64,000 bases of DNA from Streptomyces sp. PKU-EA00015 (GCF_013387495.1 NZ_JABZEE010000005.1:186001-250000), one strand, 5' to 3'. Shown: positions 31,930 through 40,425, counted from the stretch's first letter. Program-made: numbers and translations. Notes: generated by a model from the sequence alone, not told the origin.

Positions 31930-33200
31930 CCGTCGCTCCGGGTTCGGGTGCGGGTGCGAGGGGTCGTGGCGTGCTCGTAGGCGCCGATGTCGCAGGCGGC
32001 GCCCTGCGGGCGGGTGACACCGCGCTGGTCGGTGGCCGGGCAGCCGTCGGCCGCGTCCAGGGCGGGGCTGCCCGGCAGCAGTGCGGCCGTGTCCGTGGAG
32101 CCGCCGTGGTCCGCGACCGGTCCCAAGAGCGGGTCCCGGCTGGGCAGATCACCCACGGCGGTGAGCCGGCAGCTGCCGTCGCCGTCGAGGTTGTGGCCCA
32201 GCGACGTGATGGTGGCGAAGGCCTTCTCGCAGTCGCCGGCCGCGCCGTCGACGGTGTTGCCCGCGACGACGGAGTTGCGCAGGGTCATACGCCCCAGCGG
32301 CAGATCGACGATGTCGGGGATGGGCGCGGGCAGGCTGTCCAGGTAGGCCGGCGCGATGTTGATTCCGCCCCCGCCGTCGCTGGAACTGTTCCTCGTGATG
32401 GTCGAGTTGAGGATCCGCACGGTTCCCAGGCCGCGGATGTCGATGCCTCCGCCGTACCCGCCGAGGCTGCCGGGACGGTCGCCGGGGTCCGTCACCCGGT
32501 TGTCGGCGACCGTCGAGTTCGTCACGGTGCCGCTGTCGTCGAATCTGATGCCCCCGGCCTCTCCCGCGGCGTTCCGGCTGACCGTGCTGTCCACGAGATC
32601 CAGGTGGGAGTCCGGGATGTTGAAGACGCCGCCGCCGTAGCCGGCGGAGTTCCCGGTCACGGCGACCCGTCGCAGTGTCAGGTGCCGTTCGTTGGCGATG
32701 CCGCCGCCACCGGTGTCGGTGAAGGGCAGTTCGCGCTGCCTGGCCCTTCCCCCGGTGATCGTCACATCGGACATGTGGGTGTCCGCCCGCAGGCGGAAGA
32801 CCCGGTCCAGGCGGTTGGCGTCGATGACGGTGCTGCGTGCGCCGGCGCCTCGAACGATGGTGGGAGCGTCGACGTTCAGGTCGCCTGTGGTGGGATCGGG
32901 ATGGGAACCGAGGATCAGCCGCGGATCCGGCGGGATCGTCAGCCGGTAGTGGCCGGGAGGCAGCGTGATGGTGCTGCCCGGCCGGGCGTTGGCCGCCATC
33001 ACGGCGGCGCGCAGGCTGCACGCGCCCGACGCGGTACGGCACCGGCCGTCCGACGGGTCGGCGTCCACCGCGTCAGCGGTGGTGTCCACGGTGAACTGCG
33101 CAGGGCCGGCGGCCCGGGCCGCGGCGGTGGGGGCGGCAAGGGGCTCCGTGACGGTCAGGACGATGACGGCGAGTGCCGCAAGGGTGACGTGGACCCTCAT
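31926..33200 (-). CDS. Secreted CSLREA-motif parallel beta-helix protein
   Basis: Exported protein of 424 residues: signal peptide (MRVHVTLAALAVIVLTVTEP, then an Ala-rich cleavage zone near 30), a CSLREA-type motif CSLRAAV (61-67) following FTVDTTADAVDADPSDG, then right-handed beta-helix repeats with many G-G-G-I/V-x-N/F turns (GGGGIAN, GYGGGVFN, GGYGGGIDI, GGGGINI), and a final choice-of-anchor-type segment (LLPGSPALDAADGCPATDQRG, split). Such folds bind or cut polysaccharides, but no lyase catalytic signature is evident. ATG 33200 follows GAGAGGAG; the open frame extends upstream without homology. It leads the esterase and adenylating-enzyme operon. Confidence 0.85.
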   Translation of the reverse strand: MRVHVTLAALAVIVLTVTEPLAAPTAAARAAGPAQFTVDTTADAVDADPSDGRCRTASGACSLRAAVMAANARPGSTITLPPGHYRLTIPPDPRLILGSHPDPTTGDLNVDAPTIVRGAGARSTVIDANRLDRVFRLRADTHMSDVTITGGRARQRELPFTDTGGGGIANERHLTLRRVAVTGNSAGYGGGVFNIPDSHLDLVDSTVSRNAAGEAGGIRFDDSGTVTNSTVADNRVTDPGDRPGSLGGYGGGIDIRGLGTVRILNSTITRNSSSDGGGGINIAPAYLDSLPAPIPDIVDLPLGRMTLRNSVVAGNTVDGAAGDCEKAFATITSLGHNLDGDGSCRLTAVGDLPSRDPLLGPVADHGGSTDTAALLPGSPALDAADGCPATDQRGVTRPQGAACDIGAYEHATTPRTRTRTRSDG

Positions 33201-33614
33201 GCGGTGAACTCCTCTCGGCGAGGAATCTGGGCGTACGAGGACTGGGTTTGCTGCGAGAACTTCGCGCTGGTGCGGGAGGCGCGGCTCGTGCGGAGAGCGC
33301 GACGGGGCTGCACTGGAGCGGTGACGCCGACCGAGGAGCAGAAGTCGAACCGGCTGAGCGGGAGAACAGGTCCGCGTCTGTAGCGAGCGTTCCATTCAGA
33401 GGGAGGCGTGTCCACATGGCTGCAGAGAATTGACCGGAAGCGGAGCGGCTCCGCGGGACGGCCGTGGCCTCGCACGTGTCGATCCCACGGGCGCGATTGC
33501 CCGGCGTGGTTGACACCGTCCGGCGTGCGATTCATCACAGCAAGTTATGTTGTGCACAATTTAATTGCTCGCTAGCGTCTGGAGGGAACACCACCACGCC
33601 AGGGAGGCGCCATC
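33201..33614. other. Divergent intergenic region
   Basis: 414 bp separate the beta-helix operon from the catalase-fold gene. No credible gene is present. TTGACA occurs at 33510-33515 but without a convincing -10 at the right spacing. The only strong elements are the AT-rich palindromes described at 33550-33567. Confidence 0.4.
33550..33567 (+). promoter_or_regulatory. Overlapping palindromes upstream of the catalase-fold gene
   Basis: TTGTGCACAA (33550-33559) and CAATT-T-AATTG (33557-33567) are perfect palindromes sharing three bases. The second resembles the ACAATT/AATTGT core bound by OhrR-type MarR repressors that sense organic peroxides. They lie about 50 bp before the start codon of a peroxidase-like gene. 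No OhrR gene is in the window, so the link is inferred. Confidence 0.45.
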
Positions 33615-34727
33615 ATGGATCCCGTCCGCTACGAGGACTACCGCCCCGCCGAACGTCCCACCTACCAAGAGGAGTTGGACGCAGTGGTCGCCCAGGTGGC
33701 GCAGCGCACCCGCGCCTCGGTCGAGCGCGAGGCCGTCGGCCGCGCCGTCCGCACCGCCCACGGAAAGACCTACGGCCTCCTCAAGGCAACCGTCACGGTC
33801 GGTGACAACCCGGGCTTCTACGGCCAGGGCGTCTTCGCCAGGCCCGCCGTGTACGAGGCCGTCGTCCGCTACTCGAACGGCCTCGGCCACCAGCGCCCCG
33901 ACCACCAGCTGGGCGCGGCGTGCGGGATGGGCATCAAGATGTTCGGCGTCCCCGGCCCCTCGCTGCTGGACGACGAGCCGGACAGCGGTACGTTCGACCT
34001 CAACCTGATCAACAACGAGGTCTTCTTCGCGAACACCGCCTACGACTACATGGTCATCGAGGAGCTGTTCGCCGAACTGCCCGAGGCCCTGGTGAACCCC
34101 GCCCGCCGCAAGAGCTGGATGGCGGAGTTCCTGACGCGCCGGGGCACCCTCACCGACCCCGACAGCTGGCTGTGGGACGAACTGTTCGCCATGCTGTCGT
34201 TCACCACCGTCCCGCGCAGGAACCTGCTGTCGTACACCTACAACAGCATGGGCGCCTTCCGGTACGGCGACCACATCGCCAAGATCCGTACCGTGCCGAC
34301 GGCCGAGTCCCTGGCCTCCCTCTCGCACCAGATCGTGGACGTGCGCGCGGACCACGAGGCGTTCCGCCGCACCCTGGTGGCGGAGGCCGTGGAGAGGGAC
34401 CACTCCTTCGAGCTCCAGGTGCAGCTCAACACCGATCCGGTCCGCATGCCGGTGGACAACACCTCCGTGAAGTGGCCCGAGGAGCTGTCCCCCTGGGTGA
34501 CCGTCGCCCGTGTGGACCTTCCGCGCCAGGACGTCGGCGGGGACGACAACCTGACGGCCGCCGACGCCACATCGATCACCCCGTGGCGATCCCGCGAGGA
34601 GCACCGGCCCATCGGGGAGATCCAGCGGGTGCGACAGGAGGTGTACCGGCGCTCCTCCATTGAGCGGCACCGCATCAATGGGCAACCGCGGCGCGAGCCG
34701 GCCGGCAGCGCGGAACTGCTCGGCTGA
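33615..34727 (+). CDS. Catalase-fold heme protein (small, catalase-related)
   Basis: Protein of 370 residues of the minimal catalase-related family (allene-oxide-synthase-like), shorter than true catalases. Seen: the distal-side segment RTAHGKTYGLLKATVTV, where His in AHGK matches the catalytic histidine of GAHGK in catalases; VVRYSNGLGHQRPDHQLGAACGMGIKMFG split over about 75-110; and the C-terminal EEHRPIGEIQRVRQEVYRRS typical of this subfamily. It may decompose organic or lipid hydroperoxides, and heme ligation was not verified. A GGGAGG site precedes ATG 33615. Upstream palindromes suggest peroxide-responsive control. Confidence 0.85.
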   Translation: MDPVRYEDYRPAERPTYQEELDAVVAQVAQRTRASVEREAVGRAVRTAHGKTYGLLKATVTVGDNPGFYGQGVFARPAVYEAVVRYSNGLGHQRPDHQLGAACGMGIKMFGVPGPSLLDDEPDSGTFDLNLINNEVFFANTAYDYMVIEELFAELPEALVNPARRKSWMAEFLTRRGTLTDPDSWLWDELFAMLSFTTVPRRNLLSYTYNSMGAFRYGDHIAKIRTVPTAESLASLSHQIVDVRADHEAFRRTLVAEAVERDHSFELQVQLNTDPVRMPVDNTSVKWPEELSPWVTVARVDLPRQDVGGDDNLTAADATSITPWRSREEHRPIGEIQRVRQEVYRRSSIERHRINGQPRREPAGSAELLG

Positions 34728-34843
34728 GCTGCCTCAGCCGCGTCCCCCGCCGCCGCGCTGAGCGCATTCGGCGACGCCGTCGCCGGGGCAGCCGTGAGGG
34801 CGCGCGGACGCGATGCGCCGGGCACAGTGCCGCCGAAACAGCC

Positions 34844-34870
34844 GACCCCGGACCGGCTCGGTCCGGGGTC
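34844..34870. terminator. Bidirectional stem-loop
   Basis: GACCCCGGACCG (34844-34855) and CGGTCCGGGGTC (34859-34870) form a perfect 12-bp stem with a GCT loop between the converging catalase-fold gene and the alcohol dehydrogenase gene. Confidence 0.7.
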
Positions 34871-34918
34871 TGAGGGCGGGTCAGGTGCTGAGGATCGGAC
34901 GAGGCGGGCCGATGAAGG

Positions 34919-35971
34919 TCAGCGCGTGGGGTCGAGAAGTATCTTGCGGACGCCGTCGGAGCGGCCGGCGAACAGTTCGTACGCCGCCGGGCCTTCGGAG
35001 AGGGGGAAGCGGTGGGAGACCACGACCTCCGGCTTGATCCGGCCGGCGCGCGCGAGGGCGATCAGGGGAGGGAGCTCGTAGTGCACCGAGCAGAGTCCGA
35101 TGGCGAACTCGAGTTCCTTGACCTGTGCCAGTCCCATGTGGAAGGGGAACGCCTTGCTCTGGTTGACTCCGATGACGCTGACCCGGCCGGCCTGCCGGAC
35201 TGCCTTCAGGGCGAGTTCGATGGTGGCGTCCGAGCCCACGGCCTCCACCACGGCGTCCGGCCCGCGTCCGGCGGTCATGTCCCGTACGGCCGTCCGCGTG
35301 TCCTCGCCCTCGACCGGCTCGACACCCAGGGTGGCGGCGAAGGCGCGGCGCTCCGGGACCAGGTCCGCGCCCAGGACCCGCGCGGCGCCCATCGCGAAGG
35401 CGGACTGGGCGGCCATGAGGCCGACCGGACCGAGGCCGATGACCAGGACGGTCTCACCGGGCTGGATGCGGGCACGGCGGCAGCCGTACCAGGCCGTGGG
35501 GGCATTGTCCGTCAGGACGACGGCGGCCTCGTCGGAGATGCCCTCGGGCAGGCGTACCAGATTGACATCGGCGTACGGCACCGCGAGGGCCTGGGCCTGG
35601 CTGCCCGGAAGCTGCGGGCTGACTCCGTAACAGAGCTCGGTACTGGACTTGGCGCGCTCGCATCGGGCCGTGAACCCGGCCGCGCAGGACCGGCACAGGG
35701 CACAGCCGACCGAGGCGGGCACCAGAACCCGGTCGCCGGGCTTGAAGCGGGTGACCTGGCTGCCGGTGTCCGCAACCACGCCGACGCACTCGTGTCCCGG
35801 TGTGTAGCCCAGTTCCGGGCTGAACCCGTTGCCATCGTAGATGTGCAGGTCGCTGCCGCAGATGCCCGCCGTGGTGACCTGGACGACCGCGTCGGTCGGG
35901 CGGGTGACGGCCGGGTCGGGGACATCCCCGTAGCGGATGTCGTGACGGCCGTGGTAGCTCAGTGCTTTCAC
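34919..35971 (-). CDS. Zinc-dependent alcohol dehydrogenase (MDR)
   Basis: Medium-chain dehydrogenase of 350 residues. The catalytic zinc ligands are in GICGSDLH (Cys38 region) and GHECVG, and the structural zinc site is CALCRSCAAGFTARC, with four cysteines. The Rossmann motif is VLVIGLGPVGLMAAQSA (about 174-190). It oxidises an alcohol or reduces an aldehyde with NAD(P); sequence resembles broad-range and glutathione-independent formaldehyde-type members, but substrate is not determined. The start is 26 bp downstream of the MDR reductase stop at 35997, so the two are probably one operon read from the TetR-type operator region near 37100. Confidence 0.92.
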   Translation of the reverse strand: MKALSYHGRHDIRYGDVPDPAVTRPTDAVVQVTTAGICGSDLHIYDGNGFSPELGYTPGHECVGVVADTGSQVTRFKPGDRVLVPASVGCALCRSCAAGFTARCERAKSSTELCYGVSPQLPGSQAQALAVPYADVNLVRLPEGISDEAAVVLTDNAPTAWYGCRRARIQPGETVLVIGLGPVGLMAAQSAFAMGAARVLGADLVPERRAFAATLGVEPVEGEDTRTAVRDMTAGRGPDAVVEAVGSDATIELALKAVRQAGRVSVIGVNQSKAFPFHMGLAQVKELEFAIGLCSVHYELPPLIALARAGRIKPEVVVSHRFPLSEGPAAYELFAGRSDGVRKILLDPTR

Positions 35972-35996
35972 CGGATTTCTCCCTCCCCTCTGCCGG

Positions 35997-37004
35997 TCAG
36001 TCCGCGATCTTCAGCACCAGCTTGCCGTGGTTCTCACCACGGAAGAGCCGCATCAGGGTTTCGGGGAACGCCGCCACTCCGCCGGACACCACGTCCTCGA
36101 GAGACTTCAGCCGGCCCTCCGCGCGCCACGCGGCCATCTGGGCGATGCCCTCGGAGTAGCGGTCGGCGTAGTCGAACACGACCATGCCCGTCATGGAGGC
36201 GCGGTTCACCAGCAGCGAGAGGTAGTTGGCGGGGCCTTTCGGCTCGGTGCTGTTGTACTGGGAGATCGCGCCGCAGACGACGATGCGGGCACCGTGCGCC
36301 AGCCGCAGCAGCACGGCGTCCAGAATGTCACCGCCGACGTTGTCGAAGTACACGTCGACGCCGTCGGGGGCGTGCTCGCGCAGCGCCTTGCGCACGTCCT
36401 CCTTCTGGTAGTCGATCGCGGCGTCGAACCCGAACTCGTCGACCACCAGCCGGCACTTGGCCTCGCCGCCGGCGATGCCGATGACCCGGCAGCCCAGGAT
36501 CTTGGCGATCTGCCCGACGACGCTGCCGACCGCTCCCGCCGCTCCGGAGACGACGACGGTCTGGCCGGGCTCGGGACGTCCGATGTCGATCAGGCCGAAG
36601 TAGGCCGTCAGGCCCGACATGCCGAGAGTGCCGAGATACGTGGGCAAGGGGGCGGCGGCCGGGTCGACCTTGGTCACGCCGCGCCCGTCCGACACGCAGT
36701 ACTCCTGCACCCCGAACGAGCCCGACACATGGTCGCCGACCGCAAACCCGGAGTGCCGGGAGGCGATCACCCTTCCCACCGCGCCGGCGCGCATCACCTC
36801 GCCGATCTCCACCGGGCGGATGTAGGACCTGCCCGCGTTCATCCAGCCGCGCATCGCCGGGTCGATCGACAGACAGAGCACCTGCACCAGGAATTCCCCG
36901 TCGCCCGGCTCCCCGGCCGGCTCCTCGACGTGCTCCCAGTCGGTGGGCCGCGGCTCTCCCACGGGGCGTGCAGCCAGACGCACCTGGTGGTTGATTCTGC
37001 TCAT
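35997..37004 (-). CDS. NADP-dependent MDR reductase (CurA/leukotriene-B4-DH-like)
   Basis: Zinc-independent medium-chain reductase of 335 residues. It opens with MSRINHQVRLAARPVGEP and has LSIDPAMRGWM and TYLGTLGMSGLTAYFGL, signature features of the CurA/PTGR subfamily that reduces alpha,beta-enones. The Rossmann motif is VVVSGAAGAVGSVVGQIAKI and a later segment reads VDVYFDNVGGDILDAVL. ATG 37004 follows AAGGAGCC by 8 nt; codons further upstream are not supported. An inverted repeat of TetR-operator type lies about 90 bp upstream. Together with the alcohol dehydrogenase it could detoxify reactive enones or aldehydes. Confidence 0.92.
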   Translation of the reverse strand: MSRINHQVRLAARPVGEPRPTDWEHVEEPAGEPGDGEFLVQVLCLSIDPAMRGWMNAGRSYIRPVEIGEVMRAGAVGRVIASRHSGFAVGDHVSGSFGVQEYCVSDGRGVTKVDPAAAPLPTYLGTLGMSGLTAYFGLIDIGRPEPGQTVVVSGAAGAVGSVVGQIAKILGCRVIGIAGGEAKCRLVVDEFGFDAAIDYQKEDVRKALREHAPDGVDVYFDNVGGDILDAVLLRLAHGARIVVCGAISQYNSTEPKGPANYLSLLVNRASMTGMVVFDYADRYSEGIAQMAAWRAEGRLKSLEDVVSGGVAAFPETLMRLFRGENHGKLVLKIAD

Positions 37005-37091
37005 CTGTGCGGCTCCTTCGACGGTCGCGTGGGATCGGCGGCCGGTGCAGGCGGCGGGCCGGCGTCGTTGCGTACCGACGCGCCCGCCCGG

Positions 37092-37111
37092 CATACCGGC
37101 TAGTCGGTATG
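37092..37111 (-). promoter_or_regulatory. TetR-type operator
   Basis: CATACCG (37092-37098) and CGGTATG (37105-37111) flank GCTAGT, a 20-bp near-perfect inverted repeat of the ACCGACTnGTCGGT kind bound by many TetR regulators. It lies 88 bp upstream of the MDR reductase start, in its promoter region. No TetR gene is adjacent; the nearest in the window are at 18357 and 28261. Confidence 0.55.
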
Positions 37112-37212
37112 AGGGGAGCGTACGGGTGCCGTCCCGTCGGAGGCAAGAGGGGCCGGTGCGACGTACGACGCATGCGCGCGGCCCGGCCCCCTCGCGCCCC
37201 GCGTAAGGAGAA

Positions 37213-37241
37213 GGCCCCGGCGCGCTCCTGTCGCCGGGGCC
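37213..37241 (-). terminator. Stem-loop after the SPW gene
   Basis: GGCCCCGGCG (37213-37222) pairs with CGCCGGGGCC (37232-37241) across a 9-nt loop, 21 bp beyond the SPW gene stop and upstream of the MDR reductase operon, which it should insulate. Confidence 0.65.
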
Positions 37242-37261
37242 GGTTCTTCGATCAAGGGTGG

Positions 37262-37726
37262 TCAGCTGATCGGTCCGCGCCTGGTTGCCCGACTGGAGCC
37301 GCCGCCTCCGGCTCGCGGGCCGGCCGCAGCGGCCATCGCCAGGCCGCAGAGCAGCGCGACCACGCCCACGATGATGTTGCTGACGACGCTACGGGTCGTG
37401 GCCATGTCGCCGGACACGACCCATGGGGAAATGATCGTCCAAGCGCCGATGGCGCACGCCGCCCAGGCCATGGCGTGGGTGCGCTCGTATGCGGATCCGA
37501 ATCCGCCCATGCACAGGACAAAGGCGATTCCTGTGATCAGATTGCACACGGCCAGGTTGGTCAGCCCGCTGAACCCGACGATCCATGGCGAGGCGGCCAG
37601 GTAGAGGCCAGTGAGAACGGCCAAGGTCTCGACGGCCTGGGCACGCGGCGTGATGGTCGCCCGCTCGAAGCGGGAACGCATCTCGGCAAGGTCCGGGTGT
37701 TGCCCGATGTCTGCGTGTGTGGTCAC
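37262..37726 (-). CDS. SPW-repeat membrane protein
   Basis: Small membrane protein of 154 residues with two SPW-type repeats: LYLAASPWIVGFSG and AWTIISPWVVSGD, the latter followed by ATTRSVVSNIIVGVVALL. Four hydrophobic segments are visible between about 30 and 135. The first 30 residues are soluble and charged. Function is unknown; the family is common in streptomycetes and other actinobacteria. GTG 37726 is preceded by AGGAGG about 9 nt upstream. It lies 68 bp after the hemerythrin gene on the same strand and may be co-transcribed with it and the DUF4383 gene. Confidence 0.88.
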   Translation of the reverse strand: MTTHADIGQHPDLAEMRSRFERATITPRAQAVETLAVLTGLYLAASPWIVGFSGLTNLAVCNLITGIAFVLCMGGFGSAYERTHAMAWAACAIGAWTIISPWVVSGDMATTRSVVSNIIVGVVALLCGLAMAAAAGPRAGGGGSSRATRRGPIS

Positions 37727-37794
37727 GGTGGGCCGCCTCCTGTCAGCAGCTTATGTGTCCTTTATGTCCATGGAACGTCTGTCGGAGCAGCCGG

Positions 37795-38667
37795 TCAACC
37801 GGGGAGGGTTACGGTTCTCCGCAGCCGCATCAGGCGGCCGCGGGCCGCAGGGCGCCATCGACGCCGCTCGCCCCGCAGACTCCTCACCCCGCACGCACTT
37901 CCGGCCAGTGCCCGGGCCACGGCTGAGCGGCCGGCGTGCGGGGAGGGCGAGCTGGATCGCCGCTGCTCGAATGCAGCGACGTGGCGGCGATTCGCCCGTG
38001 CCCGCCTGGCTGCGAACCAAGCGGTGATGAGCGCAGCCGTCATCACCGCGATCCTTCGGCCGCCTCCGGTCGGGGTACCGGCCCTGAACAGGTCGCGGGC
38101 CCGGTCGAACGCACTCAGCGGGACTCCGGCCACGGCGTTGCGGGGCGGGCGCCGGGGCACTGACGGATGGGGATGCGTGGGGGCGGTACGTCGCACGGTC
38201 TCCCACGTGGTGCCCAGCCGACGCAAGCGCGCGGGGTCATGATGGAGCGCTTCCTGCAGGCGTGGCAGGAGCAGATCCTCCTCGTCCTGGATGTCCTGCC
38301 GTATGAGGGCGAAGGCCCGGCCGACCAGCTCGACGTGGCGGGGGTCGGCCGGCCTGGTGCGCTCGATGTCGGCGACCAGGTTGTTGATCTCCTGGTGCTC
38401 CTGTTCGACCCGGGAGGTGAGCTCTTCCCCGTCGTCTGCCAGCCGCCGCAGGGCAGGCCACAGCACGGTCTCTTCGGCGAAGGCGTGGCTGAAGGTCAGC
38501 TGGATGATGTGCTGCAGAGTCTGCTGCCGCTCCTGTGCCGGTTGGCTGCCTTCTGCGTAGAGGTTCATGAGGCGGTCGAGCTCGGCGTGGTCACGGCGCT
38601 GCCGGGTCAGGACGCTCGCCTCGCCGCCGAGCTGCTCGATGCTCTGCTCTGTGATGGAGGGCGACAT
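37795..38667 (-). CDS. Hemerythrin HHE domain protein with C-terminal anchor
   Basis: Protein of 290 residues whose first 150 are a hemerythrin-type four-helix bundle. Likely iron ligands are in RRDHAELDRLM, the HIIQLTFSHAFAEETVLWP segment (HxxxE), EQEHQEINNLV and DEEDLLLPRL. The next part contains a short hydrophobic stretch (IAVMTAALITAWFAA, about 207-221) and then an Arg-rich, low-complexity tail that may be over-long read-through or a real cytoplasmic tail. It probably senses or buffers oxygen, nitric oxide or iron. GGGAG lies before ATG 38667. Confidence 0.82.
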   Translation of the reverse strand: MSPSITEQSIEQLGGEASVLTRQRRDHAELDRLMNLYAEGSQPAQERQQTLQHIIQLTFSHAFAEETVLWPALRRLADDGEELTSRVEQEHQEINNLVADIERTRPADPRHVELVGRAFALIRQDIQDEEDLLLPRLQEALHHDPARLRRLGTTWETVRRTAPTHPHPSVPRRPPRNAVAGVPLSAFDRARDLFRAGTPTGGGRRIAVMTAALITAWFAARRARANRRHVAAFEQRRSSSPSPHAGRSAVARALAGSACGVRSLRGERRRWRPAARGRLMRLRRTVTLPG

Positions 38668-38803
38668 CGGTTTCTCCCGGAGGTGGTCGCGGTCTCGATG
38701 GGCAGCACGACGCCGGCGGCGTCCGGTGAGCGAGGACTCGATCCCGTAGGAAGGTGACGATCGACAGCGATGCCGCTCCTCGGCCGCGGCGGGACCTGAC
38801 CGT

Positions 38804-39256
38804 TCAGTGACCGGACGTCAGCGTTGTGCGACGAGTCAGCAGGAGTCCCAGCGCGATCATGCCGGCGCCGAGCACGAGGTGGAGCCAGTTGTCAGCGGTG
38901 TTGACGGGAACGAAGTTGGCGGCGCTGTCGTGGTCGATGATCAATCCGTAGACCCACAGCACCAGGTAGACGAGCCCGCCACCGACGAGGAACAAGCGTG
39001 CGGCGGCGGCTGTGCGGGCCATGAGCAGGCCGGCGATGCCGAACAGCAAGTGCACGATGTTGTGAAGGATCGACACCTGGAAAAGCCCCAGCAGCTTCGC
39101 TTGCGAGTCGTGCTCCGCGAACTTCATGGTGTCGTAATCGGTGGTGACACCAGGGATGAAGCCCAGGATGCCCACGACGAGGAACACCGCTCCGACGAGC
39201 ATCGCGGCCTGCTGCGCGGGTGACCTGGTCATGGGTGTGCGATGTGTGCCGGCCAT
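38804..39256 (-). CDS. DUF4383 family membrane protein
   Basis: Small membrane protein of 150 residues with four hydrophobic segments: AAMLVGAVFLVVGILGFIPG, HNIVHLLFGIAGLLMA, LFLVGGGLVYLVLWVYGLI and HLVLGAGMIALGLLL. The pattern HNIVHLLFGIAGL and the conserved NTADNWLH are typical of DUF4383 proteins, whose function is unknown. ATG 39256 is preceded by AAGGGG. It is the first of three minus-strand genes (DUF4383, hemerythrin, SPW) of a kind often linked to stress responses in actinobacteria. Confidence 0.85.
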   Translation of the reverse strand: MAGTHRTPMTRSPAQQAAMLVGAVFLVVGILGFIPGVTTDYDTMKFAEHDSQAKLLGLFQVSILHNIVHLLFGIAGLLMARTAAAARLFLVGGGLVYLVLWVYGLIIDHDSAANFVPVNTADNWLHLVLGAGMIALGLLLTRRTTLTSGH

Positions 39257-39603
39257 GGCATGCCCCTTGAGATGCTCGGCCTCTGACGACCCGCGGGTAC
39301 CCGTGTCGCGTTGGGTCAAGCCCCAAGGCCCCGCACGAGCAGACCCGGGCGGGCTCCCGGGCCGGTCAGGAGGGGGACGGCGGACCCCGGAGGGTTGACA
39401 CGCCGGTAACGTACGCGCAAAATCGCGGCACCGCACGACATTGTCGAACGGTGTTCGGGATTCGATCACTCCAAGGGAGTCCACCCCTGGCCCCGGTGAA
39501 CGGATGCGATCAGCGCCGTCCCCGGGGGAGCCGGACACCGCCGTCGACCACCGCAGCCACGACTTGTGGTTCCCGCTTCCGTTCGCCACAGAAGGACACC
39601 CCC
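39257..39603 (+). other. Divergent intergenic region, no gene seen
   Basis: 347 bp between the DUF4383 gene and the first lipase. TTGACA is present at 39395-39400, but no acceptable -10 follows at 16-18 nt. No other feature is supported. Confidence 0.4.
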
Positions 39604-40425
39604 GTGCCGAGACTGCGCCCGATCCTTGCCGCCGCCGCTCTCGCGGTCACCGCTGCCCTCGCCCAGCCCCTTCCGTCCGCCGTCGCCGACACCACCGATG
39701 TCTCCCCGCCCGGTGCCAACGACTGGTCGTGCAGGCCCAGCGCCGAGCATCCCGACCCGGTCGTGCTCGTGCACGGAACCTTCGAGAACATGGCCAAGAA
39801 CTGGCCGACGCTCAGCCCGAAGCTCAAGAGCGAGGGATACTGCGTCTTCGCCCTGAATTACGGCGGCAACGCCATGGGGCCCATCGCCGACTCGGCGCAG
39901 GAGCTCGACTCGTTCGTCGGCGCGGTGCTCGGGGCCACCGGTGCACGCAAGGTCGACCTCGTCGGGCACAGCCAGGGCGGGATGATGCCCCGCTACTACA
40001 TCAAGAACCTCGGCGGTGCGACGAAGGTCGACGATCTGGTCGGCATCGTTCCCTCCAATCACGGCACAGAGGGCGTGATCCCCCTGCCTGCCGGCTCCGA
40101 GAGCAGCCCCTGTCCGGCATGCGACGAGCAGCAGGCCGGGTCGCAGTTCCTGGCCGAACTGAACGCCAAGGACGAGACACCCGCCGGCCCCGACTACACC
40201 GTCGTCACCACCAGGTACGACGAGGTTGTCACGCCGTACACCAGCGCCTTCCTGGACGGATCCGCCCGCGAGGTCACCAATGTGACGCTCCAGGACGCCT
40301 GCCCGCTGAACGCCATCGAGCACGACCAGGCACCCAACGACCCGGTGGTGCACCAGTGGGTCCTGCACGCGCTGGAGCGCACCGGTCCGGCCGACCCGGC
40401 CTTCCTGCCCTCCTGCGTCGTCTGA
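39604..40425 (+). CDS. Secreted alpha/beta-hydrolase lipase
   Basis: Exported lipase of 273 residues. The signal peptide (PRLRPILAAAALAVTAALAQ) ends near VADTTD. The oxyanion motif is VLVHGTF, the nucleophile elbow is GHSQGG, and the sequence between, IKNLGG and SNHGTEG, is typical of class II-like Streptomyces lipases. The acid and histidine are probably Asp in YTVVTTRYDEVVTP and His near the C-terminus (EHDQAPNDPVVHQWV). Cysteines in the mature part may form disulfides. GTG 39604 is chosen since GAAGGA precedes it by 7-8 nt and it yields a proper signal. A paralogue follows at 40671. Confidence 0.9.
   Translation: MPRLRPILAAAALAVTAALAQPLPSAVADTTDVSPPGANDWSCRPSAEHPDPVVLVHGTFENMAKNWPTLSPKLKSEGYCVFALNYGGNAMGPIADSAQELDSFVGAVLGATGARKVDLVGHSQGGMMPRYYIKNLGGATKVDDLVGIVPSNHGTEGVIPLPAGSESSPCPACDEQQAGSQFLAELNAKDETPAGPDYTVVTTRYDEVVTPYTSAFLDGSAREVTNVTLQDACPLNAIEHDQAPNDPVVHQWVLHALERTGPADPAFLPSCVV

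Noticed and set aside
39395..39423. Promoter with TTGACA upstream of the first lipase
   Set aside because: No acceptable -10 hexamer lies at 16-18 nt, so only the -35-like match is real.
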